Shown: in pieces, positions 23,803-33,411 of the stretch
How the letters are laid out: the number at the start of each line of letters is the position of its first letter
Position numbering within the stretch: position 1 is the first letter of the stretch
DNA from: Betaproteobacteria bacterium
GTDB taxonomy: Bacteria; Pseudomonadota; Gammaproteobacteria; Burkholderiales; Burkholderiaceae_C
DNA length: 64,000 nt
Direction: 5' to 3'
Assembly: GCA_009927195.1 (NCBI GenBank)
Contig: RFNL01000372.1
Coordinates: forward strand, 1-64,000
The notes under the pieces: model-generated
Database searches by the model: none
Seen by the model: only the letters and a program-made list of their open reading frames with translations
Told to the model about the DNA's origin: nothing
Position numbers and translations under genes: made by a program

Positions 23803-26800
23803 ATTTTACTTTTGACCATGCATGGCTTGTCACCTTGTCTTTGGTGGCAATTGCCTTGCTTCTGGGTTTGTTATTTTTGATCAGGGTGGCACATAAACAC
23901 GGTCAATCTTCTCAGCAAAATGCAATTTCGGAAACAGTGGCTGTGTTAATGCCTGTCAAGACCCTCAAGCATTCATTTCGACAGGCAATTGGATTGATTG
24001 AAAGCAGTCTTACCCAAAGATCAGAGCGTTATAAGCTAACTTGGACATTGATTGTCAATGGGGGTGGCAGTCAAGGCTTGCCACTGTCCGCCAGTGGTCT
24101 GCAAAGTGCTTTTGGTGCAGAAAATTCTTCCGTCTCGTCCAAGGATGGTATCGGTTGGGGCTTCTTCGATAAAGGCATTGCTGTTCAAGTGAAGTCTGAC
24201 CAATTGGGCGATGAAAGCAGTCAAGACAGCCACGGCGTATGGGATGAATTATTGAGCCTTTGCCAATCCTATAGGCCAGATAGACCGTTAGATGCAATTG
24301 TTTACAGTTTGCCAGCGTCCGTGTTACTTCAGTCCAGTGCTGAAAGCAAATACGCCATCATGGAATCGGCCAAGAAATTCAATAAGTTGCTCTGGCTTGC
24401 ACAAAACCGATTTGCACTTCAATTTCCCTTGTATGTGGTGATTGACGGCTGCGAGGCTATTCCTGGGTTTGCAGGTTTTGCATCATCATTGCCCACACAG
24501 ATGCGACGCAGTATCTTGGGCTGGTCATCACCATTTGAGCTTTCTGCACCATACCAGGACCGCTGGGTTGATCAAGGTATGGGCGAAATCATTTCCATAA
24601 CAGCAGATGCTTGCATGGAGTTAAGTGCCATCGATGTGCTCCAAAAGGACAGTTCTAATTATTTTCTTTTGCCTTCAGAGATCAAAAAATTAAGCGAAGG
24701 GCTTCATGTTTTCATGGACGAACTCATGCGGCCCAGCGCCTACCATGATCCATTCATGCTGCGTGGCTTTTATCTCACGGGCGATTGCAGTGATGCGGCC
24801 CAATTGTTGCAAGGCACACAGGCACTCTCAATGCTGTCTGGGGCACCCAATGAGTTTCAGATCCGACCAGCTGTTGAACCCGCATTTCTGCGCGATTTGT
24901 TTGAGAAAAAAATATTTGCTGAAAATGGTCTGGTACGGGCTTCGCGCACCCAAAAACTGCGTCAATCGACCATGCATGTGGCTGTCAGATGGGGGACTGG
25001 CGCATTTATTTCCCTTTGGTTGGTCTGGTTGGGTCTGGGAACCATCAAGATCCACTATTTTGCTGGCGAATTGGTTGCCGTGATCGATAAATTCAATCAA
25101 GAGGCAACGAATGCTTTGCGGCGAAGCAAAGACGAGACCATCGATCTTGAGCTGAGCAAAGAGCGCGCTATTGAAACGCTTAAATTGCTGGACTCCTTGA
25201 ATACGGGCGCCTTATGGGCATTTCCCATGCCTGGTTCATGGTCATCCATTGATGACCTCAATCACAGGGTTCAGAAACGCATTGCCGAAGGATTTGCCAA
25301 AACAGCTTTTAACCCCATTCGATTAAGCCTGAATGCCGCCGTTGCGGAAATGACCGGTGCCACCATCGACCCGTCTAATGGTGCATTGGTCAACTCGTCC
25401 AATTGTGCTTTACCCAAAACATGGATTGAAAGGATCTCCACTGCGGGTTCTCGCCCTGTGGATCCTGATGAGCAAATTGAATTTTTCATGTTGGAACAAT
25501 ATGTGCGGCGTGCAGCGGAGTTGCAACGCGTCATTGCAAGCTTGATGAGGCTGACCGATAAAACCGCTGCAGCGAGTGGAGAGGATTTGCGCTTGGTGGT
25601 CAAGGCGCTCATGGGTGTTGAACTGAATGGAAACATCAATCAAATTGCAAATATATTTCGCAACAGTGTTTCCAGCGGTGGTCTCATTGATCACAATTCA
25701 CTTCAACAGGCGTCAACTTGTGCATTTGGTCAAATGTACGATGCCTTCTTGGAGGGTGCCTTGCAAAAAAACAGCTTGCTCAGCTATGAGTCCAGTTACT
25801 CAGAGTTGATTGCGCAAGTCAGCGTTGAAGCCACTTCGGCCTTTGATGGAACATTGGGCTATCAAGCCTGGAATGAATTTTCTGAGCAATTGAAAAGCCA
25901 ATCTGCTTTTCTTCAACCCGGCAAAGGGATTTGGATTCAACGCAGGACCCCTGAGTTTGGCGTTAACTATGACAAGTTGATGCAAACCGTTCGGGGCGTG
26001 GACTTGTTGGGAAGTGCTGCGGTGGATGCGGCGCAAAAACGATTGAACACCAGCTTTACCAAGTTTTTAGATAAATGGGACAACATCAACCACGAAAATG
26101 CCGGCTCAATGGTTGGCAAACTGGACTGGATAGAAAAAGAAAGCCAGTGGGACTTCAATGCTGACAGGCAGGCGTTGATGGAGAACATGAGCAAAATGCT
26201 GGCATTGCCTTATGTCAAAAATAATTTTCCCAGAAAGTTGCCTGAAGCGCCTTCAAATTCTGCGGTCATTTGGGACCGACAGCGATTGGATCAGGCGCTG
26301 TCATATGCAGATGTCAAACGCACTTTAGAGGGTGAGTTGCTTCAAAAATTCCCAGCCAGTTTGAGGGAGCAGGCGACTCGTTTTGTTTATGGCGCTTTGG
26401 CCTCTAAAGTTTTGGAATCAACTTCCCAGGCGATGTCTGTCACCATTCGACCCATCAATCAAGTTTCTTTGCAAGAAGCTGAGCAAGCCAAGCTATCGAA
26501 ACTGATTTCGTTGTTGACAGACTTGGGGGCCAGTGATGCGGTTGTTGCTTTGAGGGGCATGATTTCCAAGGAATTGATTGCGAGACTGATGGTGCTTGAT
26601 GATTCGTTCAATCAAGCCTTTGTATTTATGCCCAAAGAGGTGGATTTCAAAAATTGGAATGGATCCGGAAATCCGCTTCTTGTTGCATTTGATTCCCCTG
26701 ATGCCTCAGGATTGGCTGCTTATGTGGCGCAGCAAATCAGTTACATCGAGAACACTTCGAGAGAAGCAGAAACACTTTTACAAACTTTGAATGTTTTGCA

Positions 26801-27896
26801 ACCCAATCACCCCTTGGTGATCAAATGGAATGCCATGACCGCTGAAGTTTCGCGTTTCAAGATCAAAAGTCCCATCAGTACTTTGAGCGTTCTGACCCAA
26901 TTTATCTTGAACGCGGGTACGGAGTTTGAATTGTTCAACTGCTTGGAACGGATACAAAAAATAAGCACAGGCCGTCGCAGTTTTGATTATTTTTCAGACA
27001 GGTTGCAATCATTGCAAACTGGTTTAACTCAACGGTGTATTGCACTCAAAGAAAATGATCGAAAAGAATCATGGAATCGATTTGCCAATTTATTCAACCG
27101 CGATCTCGCCAACCGTGTTCCCTTCAAATCATTGGCCATGCCCCCGCAAGTTTCTCAAAGTGGTTTGTCCCCAAGGTTTGAATTGATATCCGCAGATGTC
27201 GATGATGTGTCAGCGGTATTGACCAGTTTTGATAAAGCTTACAAATCATTGGGTGATACCAATGCCAATGGATTGTCTGCAAAGCCTTTGAACACACCGG
27301 TCAGCGTGAAAAAATTTGAAGAGCAATTTATTAAAGTTCGGCAACTTTTCGCACCTTTGTACCCCGCAGAACAAACACTTGTCTCTGGATACGATCTGAC
27401 GGTAGATTTCAGAAGTAATCAAGCTGAGGAAAAAGAGGGTGGAAGAATCATCGAGTGGGTTCTTTCATCGGGCAATCAAATGCTGCGTTCGCGCGATTCC
27501 AATGCCAAATCCTTGTTTTGGGAGCCAGGCACCCCCATCAGTTTGTCTTTGCGTGTTGCCAAAGACAGCCCACTAAAGCCCAAATCTGATCCCAACCAAG
27601 CTTACATTTCTGTCGAGGACAAAACAGTTACCTACCGATTTACCGATGTGTGGGCCTTATTTAGTTTTATTTCTGCGCATCGAGAACCAGATAGATATAG
27701 CAGGGGGGAGTCCCGCATGCAATTGCTGAGGTTTGAATTTGTGCTGACACCCGTCTCAGACACAGCGAAGCAAACTGACAGCGAAATACCTGCAAAGGTG
27801 TTCATGCGAATCGGATTGAGTGCCTTTGGCAAAAAGACCTTGTTAGCATGGCCATCGGTTTTTCCCAGCAAAGCGCCGGATTGGGCTTCGCCCTGA
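23796..27896 (+). CDS. tssM: T6SS membrane complex protein TssM (IcmF), NTPase motif lost
   Basis: 1366 residues. One N-terminal membrane segment (residues about 10-30), a cytoplasmic domain, a second segment near 400-420 (GTGAFISLWLVWLGLG), then a large periplasmic IcmF-related region to the C-terminal beta domain that binds TssJ. Many homologues have an extra N-terminal helix and a Walker A GxxGxGK[ST]. Here the equivalent stretch (residues 81-105) reads LTWTLIVNGGGSQGLPLSAS, with no Lys-Ser/Thr, and the usual DTAGRY is absent too. So the domain is probably structural only. TssM spans the inner membrane and periplasm. The start overlaps tssL by 7 bases. Confidence 0.93.
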   Translation: MLNFTFDHAWLVTLSLVAIALLLGLLFLIRVAHKHGQSSQQNAISETVAVLMPVKTLKHSFRQAIGLIESSLTQRSERYKLTWTLIVNGGGSQGLPLSASGLQSAFGAENSSVSSKDGIGWGFFDKGIAVQVKSDQLGDESSQDSHGVWDELLSLCQSYRPDRPLDAIVYSLPASVLLQSSAESKYAIMESAKKFNKLLWLAQNRFALQFPLYVVIDGCEAIPGFAGFASSLPTQMRRSILGWSSPFELSAPYQDRWVDQGMGEIISITADACMELSAIDVLQKDSSNYFLLPSEIKKLSEGLHVFMDELMRPSAYHDPFMLRGFYLTGDCSDAAQLLQGTQALSMLSGAPNEFQIRPAVEPAFLRDLFEKKIFAENGLVRASRTQKLRQSTMHVAVRWGTGAFISLWLVWLGLGTIKIHYFAGELVAVIDKFNQEATNALRRSKDETIDLELSKERAIETLKLLDSLNTGALWAFPMPGSWSSIDDLNHRVQKRIAEGFAKTAFNPIRLSLNAAVAEMTGATIDPSNGALVNSSNCALPKTWIERISTAGSRPVDPDEQIEFFMLEQYVRRAAELQRVIASLMRLTDKTAAASGEDLRLVVKALMGVELNGNINQIANIFRNSVSSGGLIDHNSLQQASTCAFGQMYDAFLEGALQKNSLLSYESSYSELIAQVSVEATSAFDGTLGYQAWNEFSEQLKSQSAFLQPGKGIWIQRRTPEFGVNYDKLMQTVRGVDLLGSAAVDAAQKRLNTSFTKFLDKWDNINHENAGSMVGKLDWIEKESQWDFNADRQALMENMSKMLALPYVKNNFPRKLPEAPSNSAVIWDRQRLDQALSYADVKRTLEGELLQKFPASLREQATRFVYGALASKVLESTSQAMSVTIRPINQVSLQEAEQAKLSKLISLLTDLGASDAVVALRGMISKELIARLMVLDDSFNQAFVFMPKEVDFKNWNGSGNPLLVAFDSPDASGLAAYVAQQISYIENTSREAETLLQTLNVLQPNHPLVIKWNAMTAEVSRFKIKSPISTLSVLTQFILNAGTEFELFNCLERIQKISTGRRSFDYFSDRLQSLQTGLTQRCIALKENDRKESWNRFANLFNRDLANRVPFKSLAMPPQVSQSGLSPRFELISADVDDVSAVLTSFDKAYKSLGDTNANGLSAKPLNTPVSVKKFEEQFIKVRQLFAPLYPAEQTLVSGYDLTVDFRSNQAEEKEGGRIIEWVLSSGNQMLRSRDSNAKSLFWEPGTPISLSLRVAKDSPLKPKSDPNQAYISVEDKTVTYRFTDVWALFSFISAHREPDRYSRGESRMQLLRFEFVLTPVSDTAKQTDSEIPAKVFMRIGLSAFGKKTLLAWPSVFPSKAPDWASP

Positions 27897-27906
27897 GTCA
27901 CTCCCT

Positions 27907-29043
27907 ATGATCGACAACGCCCTTTCATTGATAGATCAATTGCTGATACCCATCTCCGAGCAAGCACCATGCGGTGGCTCCTTGCGGCATGACAGTTTGT
28001 TTACCAATATCAGACTGGCGCGGGAAGAGGATGACCCCCATTTGCCCATGCGGCAATGGGAGCGTCCCTTAAAGAAAGCGGATTGGGGATTGATTGAGAC
28101 GGAATGTTTGGACGCATTGCGTCATAAAAGCAAAGATCTGCAACTGGTGGCTTGGTTGACCGAATCCTGGATGCGCATACATGGCATCAAGGGATTTGAA
28201 ACGGGTCTTGTGCTTTTGCATGACATGATCACAAGATTTTGGGATGAACTGCATCCGCAAATCATGGATGGAGATACCGACGCTCGGAAATCACCGTTTG
28301 AGTGGCTCAGTGAGTCGATGTCTGTGAGTTTGCGGGTCCATGTGGTTTTATTGACCGTTTATAACCGAAAGCCATCTAAAATTTCTTTGGCTGAATGGGA
28401 TAAATTGACCTCTTTAGAAGTTGATGCCCAAGATTCGCTTCGACCTCAGGTCGAGATGGAGGCCAGCGAAAGGGAATTTGAGCCGATTTATCGCTCAGAG
28501 CTGATCAGCGTTGCTCAAAGCGAACCATTCAAAGAATGGCTGTCGCTCGAGCTTGATGAGACCAAAAATTCAATAAAAATACTGCACCAAATCAAAATTA
28601 TTTTGGATCGGCAAATGAAATCCGACTCGCCCAATTTGAACAAACTATTCCAAATTTTGGGGCAAATAGAAAAGGTTTTAGAAACTCTGACCCAGCGCAC
28701 CAAGCTTACCGTAAAACAAGCCCCCGAGGTTATTCATGATTTGTCCCCCCACAGCGCGCATGAGCGTGAAAGAGCAAACTTGATGAAAGAAGAGTATGTC
28801 AATGGAAATTTGTCAATGGATTCGCTGAATGGTCCTTGGCGCAACAGGGAAGAAGCCTATGCCACTCTCGAGGCTGTGGCCGAGTATTTGCAACAAAGGG
28901 AACCCCACAGTCCAACTCCTTATTTGGTCAAGAAAGCAGTGCGTTGGGGAAAACTGACATTGCCCGAATTGATGCAGGAAATCATGAAAGAAGAGGGTGA
29001 TTTGAACAGAATGTCCAATCTATTTGGACAATCTGAACATTGA
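27907..29043 (+). CDS. tssA: T6SS protein TssA
   Basis: 378 residues. The ImpA_N domain lies at the N-terminus (ISEQAPCGGSLRHDSLFTNI, WGLIETECLDALRHKSKDLQ, WDELHP). The C-terminal part ends EPHSPTPYLVKKAVRWGKLT then LPELMQEIM, the short TssA tail. TssA primes baseplate and tail assembly and, depending on class, caps the growing sheath. It completes the set: all 13 core genes are present, counting the TssJ-like lipoprotein. It starts 10 bases after tssM. Confidence 0.92.
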   Translation: MIDNALSLIDQLLIPISEQAPCGGSLRHDSLFTNIRLAREEDDPHLPMRQWERPLKKADWGLIETECLDALRHKSKDLQLVAWLTESWMRIHGIKGFETGLVLLHDMITRFWDELHPQIMDGDTDARKSPFEWLSESMSVSLRVHVVLLTVYNRKPSKISLAEWDKLTSLEVDAQDSLRPQVEMEASEREFEPIYRSELISVAQSEPFKEWLSLELDETKNSIKILHQIKIILDRQMKSDSPNLNKLFQILGQIEKVLETLTQRTKLTVKQAPEVIHDLSPHSAHERERANLMKEEYVNGNLSMDSLNGPWRNREEAYATLEAVAEYLQQREPHSPTPYLVKKAVRWGKLTLPELMQEIMKEEGDLNRMSNLFGQSEH

Positions 29044-29157
29044 CTTTTTGTTAAAAAGGTTTTGATTTTATTTATTTTTGATGCACCATCTTCATTGATG
29101 GCTTGAAAAATATATTCAGATAATGCCTTTGCAAAGGCGCCATATACCATATGGGTT

Positions 29158-29163
29158 TATAAT
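29158..29163 (+). promoter_or_regulatory. Candidate -10 box of the H-NS gene
   Basis: A perfect TATAAT lies 61 bases before the H-NS ATG inside a very AT-rich gap (29044-29223). No good -35 box is found at 16-18 bases upstream. Nearby CATATACCATATG is a partial palindrome. H-NS genes are often autoregulated through such curved AT-rich DNA. Confidence 0.35.
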
Positions 29164-29223
29164 GACATGGTGTTAACTCACAACTTTCCAATTATCAATC
29201 ACCATATTCAGGAGTTTATTACC

Positions 29224-29583
29224 ATGGCAACTTCAGTTGCATCACAACTGGCCAAATTACGTAAAGAACGTGAAGCGCTTGAAAAGCGTGAAAAAGCCTT
29301 GCAGGCCAGAACCCACTCTCGTGCCATTGAAAAAATTTTGGTCATTGCCAAAGATGCCGCACTGACCGCTGCAGACATTACAGCTGCCATGGGATCTGGC
29401 AAAAAGAAGACTGCAAAATCCAAATCTGTCGGTGCAAACAAGAGCCCAGTGTCCAGGGGTAAAGTGGCGCCAAAATACAGGAACCCAGCGAATGCCAGCC
29501 AAACTTGGACCGGTCGTGGTAAATCACCTGTATGGGTGCAAGCCCTGAAAGTCGCAGGGACATTGGATGCGGCTTTGATTTAA
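29224..29583 (+). CDS. H-NS family nucleoid protein (BpH3 type)
   Basis: 119 residues from the ATG at 29224, preceded by a GGAG ribosome site; an upstream ATG at 29167 is in frame but unlikely. N-terminal oligomerisation helix (LAKLRKEREALEKREKALQA), Lys-rich linker, and C-terminal DNA-binding domain KYRNPANASQTWTGRGKSP then VWVQ, with TGRGKSP as the AT-hook-like loop. Proteins of this type bind AT-rich DNA and silence acquired loci. Being adjacent to the T6SS cluster with its AT-rich promoter region, it may control it, though it may equally be a general nucleoid protein. A strong terminator follows. Confidence 0.93.
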   Translation: MATSVASQLAKLRKEREALEKREKALQARTHSRAIEKILVIAKDAALTAADITAAMGSGKKKTAKSKSVGANKSPVSRGKVAPKYRNPANASQTWTGRGKSPVWVQALKVAGTLDAALI

Positions 29584-29600
29584 ACCCCTTGGCACATGCA

Positions 29601-29636
29601 AAAACCCGCTGGGTCAAAGACCAGCGGGTTTTTTAT
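29601..29636. terminator. Bidirectional intrinsic terminator
   Basis: AACCCGCTGG, an 8-base loop and CCAGCGGGTT make a GC-rich 10-bp stem with a T-run on the + side and a matching A-run (T-run on the - strand) on the other. It ends the H-NS gene (+) and the O-oligosaccharyltransferase gene (-), which converge here. Confidence 0.9.
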
Positions 29637-29638
29637 TG

Positions 29639-31330
29639 CTAGCTCGAAAATGCGTTAATGTTGCATTCCAGGGCCTTTAATTTCAATTGGTGCTCGTTCA
29701 GCGCATCCGACTGGCCCAATGTGATCAGACATTGTTGTTCGAATTCCCATTGTTGGGGATTTTGTTTGCGTTTTCCCAAGTCAAAAACAGCCATGCACCA
29801 ATCATTAAACCCTGCTTGGTCGCGATTTGACAGCCAATAATGAGCCTGTGCAATATGCCGATGATCCTTGGCGGACCTGCTCAGCAAGAAGTGATTCAAT
29901 AGCTGATCCTCCTGTGCTTGCGTTTTCATTTCAACTTGGCTGGTGGGCCATGGTTTTCTGAGAGCCCAAGCTTGGTAGCTCAGCCAGCCGGTGCCCGACA
30001 AATAGATGACAAGGGTGACAGTTAAAGCCCAAATCAGAGCCATCAAAGAACAAGGGATCAATTTTTGTTGAAGAAGCGCTACGCGGTGTGGCTTGATGGG
30101 TGGCACACCTGCGGCAATCACCATGGCCCATAGCCAAATGTGCACGGCAGACGAATGGAAAGGAAACTCGGTGAATTGGTGCAAGCCTATGGGCGTTAAA
30201 CAAGCCAACCAGCCCAAACTGTGAAGTCCTGATTGATGGGCCATCCGAGTCAAAAAGAAAATCCATGGACCTGCAACGCAAACAACGCCAAATGCGCCAG
30301 TTTCAACAGCCCACAACAAAACTTCATTGTGCGGATGGCCAAGGTTATGGATGTATTCCAGTGGCTCGCCGCTTTGCACCATTTGCACAAATGCGGGCGT
30401 GAACAGTTCAGAAAATTTGCCAATTCCATGACCCCACCAGGGGGCTTGTTGCCACAAAAAAATGCAGACTTTGATAAAAGAGAGCCGAGAGGTGGTGGAC
30501 AGACCATTTTTCAGGTCGTGCAATCTGTTGAGCACATCACCGAAAATGACAGCCAACAAAATACCCATCAACATACCGGCGACAGCCCACCACCAAATTG
30601 ACCGATTGTGTGGCTTGCAGATGATGACCCAGGATGAAAATAGAATCATCGCGAGCGTCAAGCCCAGCATGCCGACGCGTGAACCAGACTTGAAGATGAC
30701 CAATGCGTGAACCAAGGTCATGAAAATCAAGCCCGATATTTGCCAAACAGGCAGACGAGATGATTGCTTCACATGCAACCATAGGCTGTATATCAAACTG
30801 GTGGCCATGAAACTGGCGAGTAAATTGGGCTGTTGAAAACCACCCTCAGCGGCCCTCAGTGGCAATGGCAATGACAGCCAGACTGCAGGCCAGTCCAGGT
30901 ACTTGGGACTGGTCAATGTCACCAAACACAGCAATGTTGTTCCAGCTGTGAGAATTTGAGATAACTTGCACCAATTTTTATCGGTGTATTCCACTTGGGC
31001 CAGTCCGATGACCAAGCATGCAAATATTGCCAAAACCGCTGCAGACAACCAGGGGTAGTGGGGAAAACTACCCGTGGGCACATTGGCCGCATGCAAAAGC
31101 ACAAACAGGGACGGAATGAATAAGCAGCCAGCAGAACCCTGCCAACTGATTTGGCGAGATACAAAAACCTGGGACCAACTCGCTGCGCAGATGATGCACA
31201 TCATGGCACCGACAAACATATTCCTCGGCGTGAGGTTATTGCCTAAATTGGGTAAGTTCCACTGCAATAAGAGCCAGCACAAAATGCAGGTTAGTAATCC
31301 CAATCGAGGGTTGAATGGGCTGTTAACCAT
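29639..31330 (-). CDS. PglL-type O-oligosaccharyltransferase / O-antigen ligase family
   Basis: 563 residues with about 12 membrane segments, a large periplasmic loop and a soluble C-terminal region of about 130 residues. Markers of the Wzy/WaaL superfamily are GGFQQPNLLASFM, KSGSRVGMLGL and, in the periplasmic loop, LGHPHNEVLLWAVETGAFG, with the catalytic His. The C-terminal domain matches the PglL/PilO class (Wzy_C_2-like), which transfers lipid-linked glycan to Ser/Thr of pilin and other proteins. It acts in the periplasm. No glycan synthesis genes are nearby. It is last of a - strand series. Confidence 0.8.
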   Translation of the reverse strand: MVNSPFNPRLGLLTCILCWLLLQWNLPNLGNNLTPRNMFVGAMMCIICAASWSQVFVSRQISWQGSAGCLFIPSLFVLLHAANVPTGSFPHYPWLSAAVLAIFACLVIGLAQVEYTDKNWCKLSQILTAGTTLLCLVTLTSPKYLDWPAVWLSLPLPLRAAEGGFQQPNLLASFMATSLIYSLWLHVKQSSRLPVWQISGLIFMTLVHALVIFKSGSRVGMLGLTLAMILFSSWVIICKPHNRSIWWWAVAGMLMGILLAVIFGDVLNRLHDLKNGLSTTSRLSFIKVCIFLWQQAPWWGHGIGKFSELFTPAFVQMVQSGEPLEYIHNLGHPHNEVLLWAVETGAFGVVCVAGPWIFFLTRMAHQSGLHSLGWLACLTPIGLHQFTEFPFHSSAVHIWLWAMVIAAGVPPIKPHRVALLQQKLIPCSLMALIWALTVTLVIYLSGTGWLSYQAWALRKPWPTSQVEMKTQAQEDQLLNHFLLSRSAKDHRHIAQAHYWLSNRDQAGFNDWCMAVFDLGKRKQNPQQWEFEQQCLITLGQSDALNEHQLKLKALECNINAFSS

Positions 31331-31370
31331 GCGGGAAAATGCGCCAGTAGGCGATCAATACGGGCCAAAC

Positions 31371-31823
31371 TCAGCGCAGTTTCAAATTTCTCCGCAATAC
31401 AACTGGCTTACCCCCCAGGCTTCTTTTGCACATCCAGTGGGCCAAGGCTGAATCCAAATGATCGGTGTGGGATGGAAACCAGTGAACCAATTCGGCAATG
31501 AGGCTGCGACCAATTTCAAATTGCCCCTCGCGCACCAAAGCAATCACTTCCGTGACAGATTTCATGACAGCGGCATGTTCATCAATGTGGCAATCTCTGG
31601 GTGGGAATTGGGTCTCCTCCATCAATTGGTTTTCCAAATCAAAGTGGACTTTGGCATGTTGCGCAAATTCATCCAGGGCGCCAGCTAATTCTTTGTCAGA
31701 GGCCTGTAACATTTTCGAAACGACTTCAACAAACTCTTGATGCATATCATCCATGGGCCGATAACCCAAAATGAACTTATCGGTCCATTCAAAATCTTCA
31801 GTGGTGGTGTGGGGACTGTTCAT
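31371..31823 (-). CDS. Bacteriohemerythrin
   Basis: 150 residues from the ATG at 31823 (MNSPHTTTEDFEWTD); an in-frame extension to 31940 overlaps the IclR gene and is unlikely. Diiron ligands are visible: DDMHQEF (His), HFDLENQLMEE (His...Glu), CHIDEHAAV (two His) and HTDHLDSA (His, Asp). Hemerythrins bind O2 reversibly and in bacteria often deliver or sense oxygen; a single-domain form is usually an oxygen store. The gene sits 47 bases after iclR on the same strand. Confidence 0.9.
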   Translation of the reverse strand: MNSPHTTTEDFEWTDKFILGYRPMDDMHQEFVEVVSKMLQASDKELAGALDEFAQHAKVHFDLENQLMEETQFPPRDCHIDEHAAVMKSVTEVIALVREGQFEIGRSLIAELVHWFPSHTDHLDSALAHWMCKRSLGGKPVVLRRNLKLR

Positions 31824-31870
31824 GCAGATTATTGGACGGCAGGCGTCAAATGGCGTATCAGAGAACTGGC

Positions 31871-32653
31871 TCAAATGGATTTTCTGAATCCCAAGGCTAC
31901 AGAGATTTGCTGAGCGGTTGTTTGCAGTTTGGGCAACCACTCATCGCTCATGCGATCGCTGGGTGCAGATATGGACAAGCCCGCTATCAATTTCGATTGA
32001 TCGTCGTAGATGCCAGCCGCCAAACACCGCACACCCAATTCAAGTTCTTCATTGTCATGGGCCACGCCATATTGCCGTACTTTGGAAAGCTCCCTCTCCA
32101 GCAAACTGATTTGGGTAATGCTATTGCGGGTCTGTCCATTCAAACCGGTTCGGGTGGCATAGGCGCGAACTTTTTGAATGTCATCTGCAGACAAAAAAAG
32201 CTTGCCCACGGATGTCAAGTGCAGGGGTGCTCTTCCACCAATGGCACGTACGACTTGCATACCTGAGCGTTCGCTAAATGCCCTTTCAATGTAAATGATC
32301 TCATCACCTTGTCGGACGCTGAGGTTGACAGGTTGTTGAATTTGACGGTGCAACTCTCTCATGGGCAAAAGGGCTGCATCGCGAACATTCAGCCTGCCTT
32401 TGACCAAGTTACCCAACTCGAGCAGGCGCATTCCCAATCGATAACTTCCGGGCTCAGGTCTGTCCACAAAACGCCCACAAGCCAGGTCATTGAGGATGCG
32501 ATGGGCCGTGGAAGGATGCAAGCCGCTCTTTTCGCTGATTTCCTTGAGAGAAACGGCATCTTCTCGGGAAGAGAGGACATCAATCAGCGCAAAAATACGT
32601 TCGATAACCTGAATGGATGGGGTTGCGGCGTGGAGGGCATCTACTTTTCGCAT
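31871..32653 (-). CDS. IclR-family transcriptional regulator
   Basis: 260 residues. N-terminal winged helix-turn-helix ([37 protein letters not shown]) then an IclR effector-binding domain ([35 protein letters not shown]). Such regulators control catabolic operons by binding small aromatic or carboxylic acids. Its start overlaps the end of bpt by 13 bases, so it is transcribed with aat-bpt, an unusual place for a catabolic regulator. Its likely targets are the Rieske/cox-type gene blocks to the right, but this is a guess. Confidence 0.92.
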   Translation of the reverse strand: MRKVDALHAATPSIQVIERIFALIDVLSSREDAVSLKEISEKSGLHPSTAHRILNDLACGRFVDRPEPGSYRLGMRLLELGNLVKGRLNVRDAALLPMRELHRQIQQPVNLSVRQGDEIIYIERAFSERSGMQVVRAIGGRAPLHLTSVGKLFLSADDIQKVRAYATRTGLNGQTRNSITQISLLERELSKVRQYGVAHDNEELELGVRCLAAGIYDDQSKLIAGLSISAPSDRMSDEWLPKLQTTAQQISVALGFRKSI

Positions 32654-33411
32654 GGCGCAATTTTAGATGATGGATAGGGTGCTTTTTGCCATTGCCCATT
32701 GATGAGCAATTCGTGCGGTGCAAAACGAGCTTTATAGTTCATTTTGGGGCTGTTCTCGATCCAATAGCCCAGGTACAAGTAAGGCAAGCCCAGTTCAAGG
32801 CACTGCTCGATTTGCCACAGAACACCATAAGTACCATAGTCCGTAGCTGGCTCTGGTTCGAAAAAGGTATAAACCGCAGATATGCCGTTGTTGAGAACGT
32901 CCAAAATGGCCACCATTTTCAGGGGACCTGTTTCGCCATCGGGAACTGGTTTTCGAAACTCGACCAATCGTGAATTCACCCGGCTTTGCAACAAAAATTG
33001 GGTGTATTGGTCAACGCTATCTTGATCCATGCCACCGCCAGAGTGGCGTCCATTTTGATATCGCAAATACAAGCGATAGTGTTCATTTGTATAGCCAAGG
33101 TTGGAGATGCGCGCCACAAGGTCTTTGTGTCGGTGATGTGCACGTCGCTGGCTTCTGCTTGGGATGAAATCTTTGACAGCTACCCGAAGTGGGATGCATG
33201 ACAGACACCCATCACAATAAGGGCGATAGGTGAACATGCCACTGCGTCTGAAACCCCTATCGACCAGTTCGGAATACACGTCGTTGTGGATCAAATGGCT
33301 GGGTGTGGCTACTTGTGAGCGAGCTTGTAGCTGTGGCAGATAGCTGCAAGGATAGGGTGCCGTTGCATAAAACTGCAATGTCTGAAGTGGCAAATCTTTG
33401 AGGTGGGTCAC
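32641..33411 (-). CDS. bpt: Aspartate/glutamate leucyltransferase Bpt
   Basis: 256 residues from a GTG at 33411 that overlaps the aat stop (GTGA). The Bpt/Ate1 family is shown by [40 protein letters not shown] (Cys motif) and [20 protein letters not shown]. The enzyme transfers leucine from leucyl-tRNA to N-terminal Asp or Glu, marking proteins for the ClpS-ClpAP N-degron pathway. An upstream in-frame reading lies inside aat and is not real. The pairing with aat is normal in Proteobacteria. Confidence 0.93.
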   Translation of the reverse strand: MTHLKDLPLQTLQFYATAPYPCSYLPQLQARSQVATPSHLIHNDVYSELVDRGFRRSGMFTYRPYCDGCLSCIPLRVAVKDFIPSRSQRRAHHRHKDLVARISNLGYTNEHYRLYLRYQNGRHSGGGMDQDSVDQYTQFLLQSRVNSRLVEFRKPVPDGETGPLKMVAILDVLNNGISAVYTFFEPEPATDYGTYGVLWQIEQCLELGLPYLYLGYWIENSPKMNYKARFAPHELLINGQWQKAPYPSSKIAPCEK

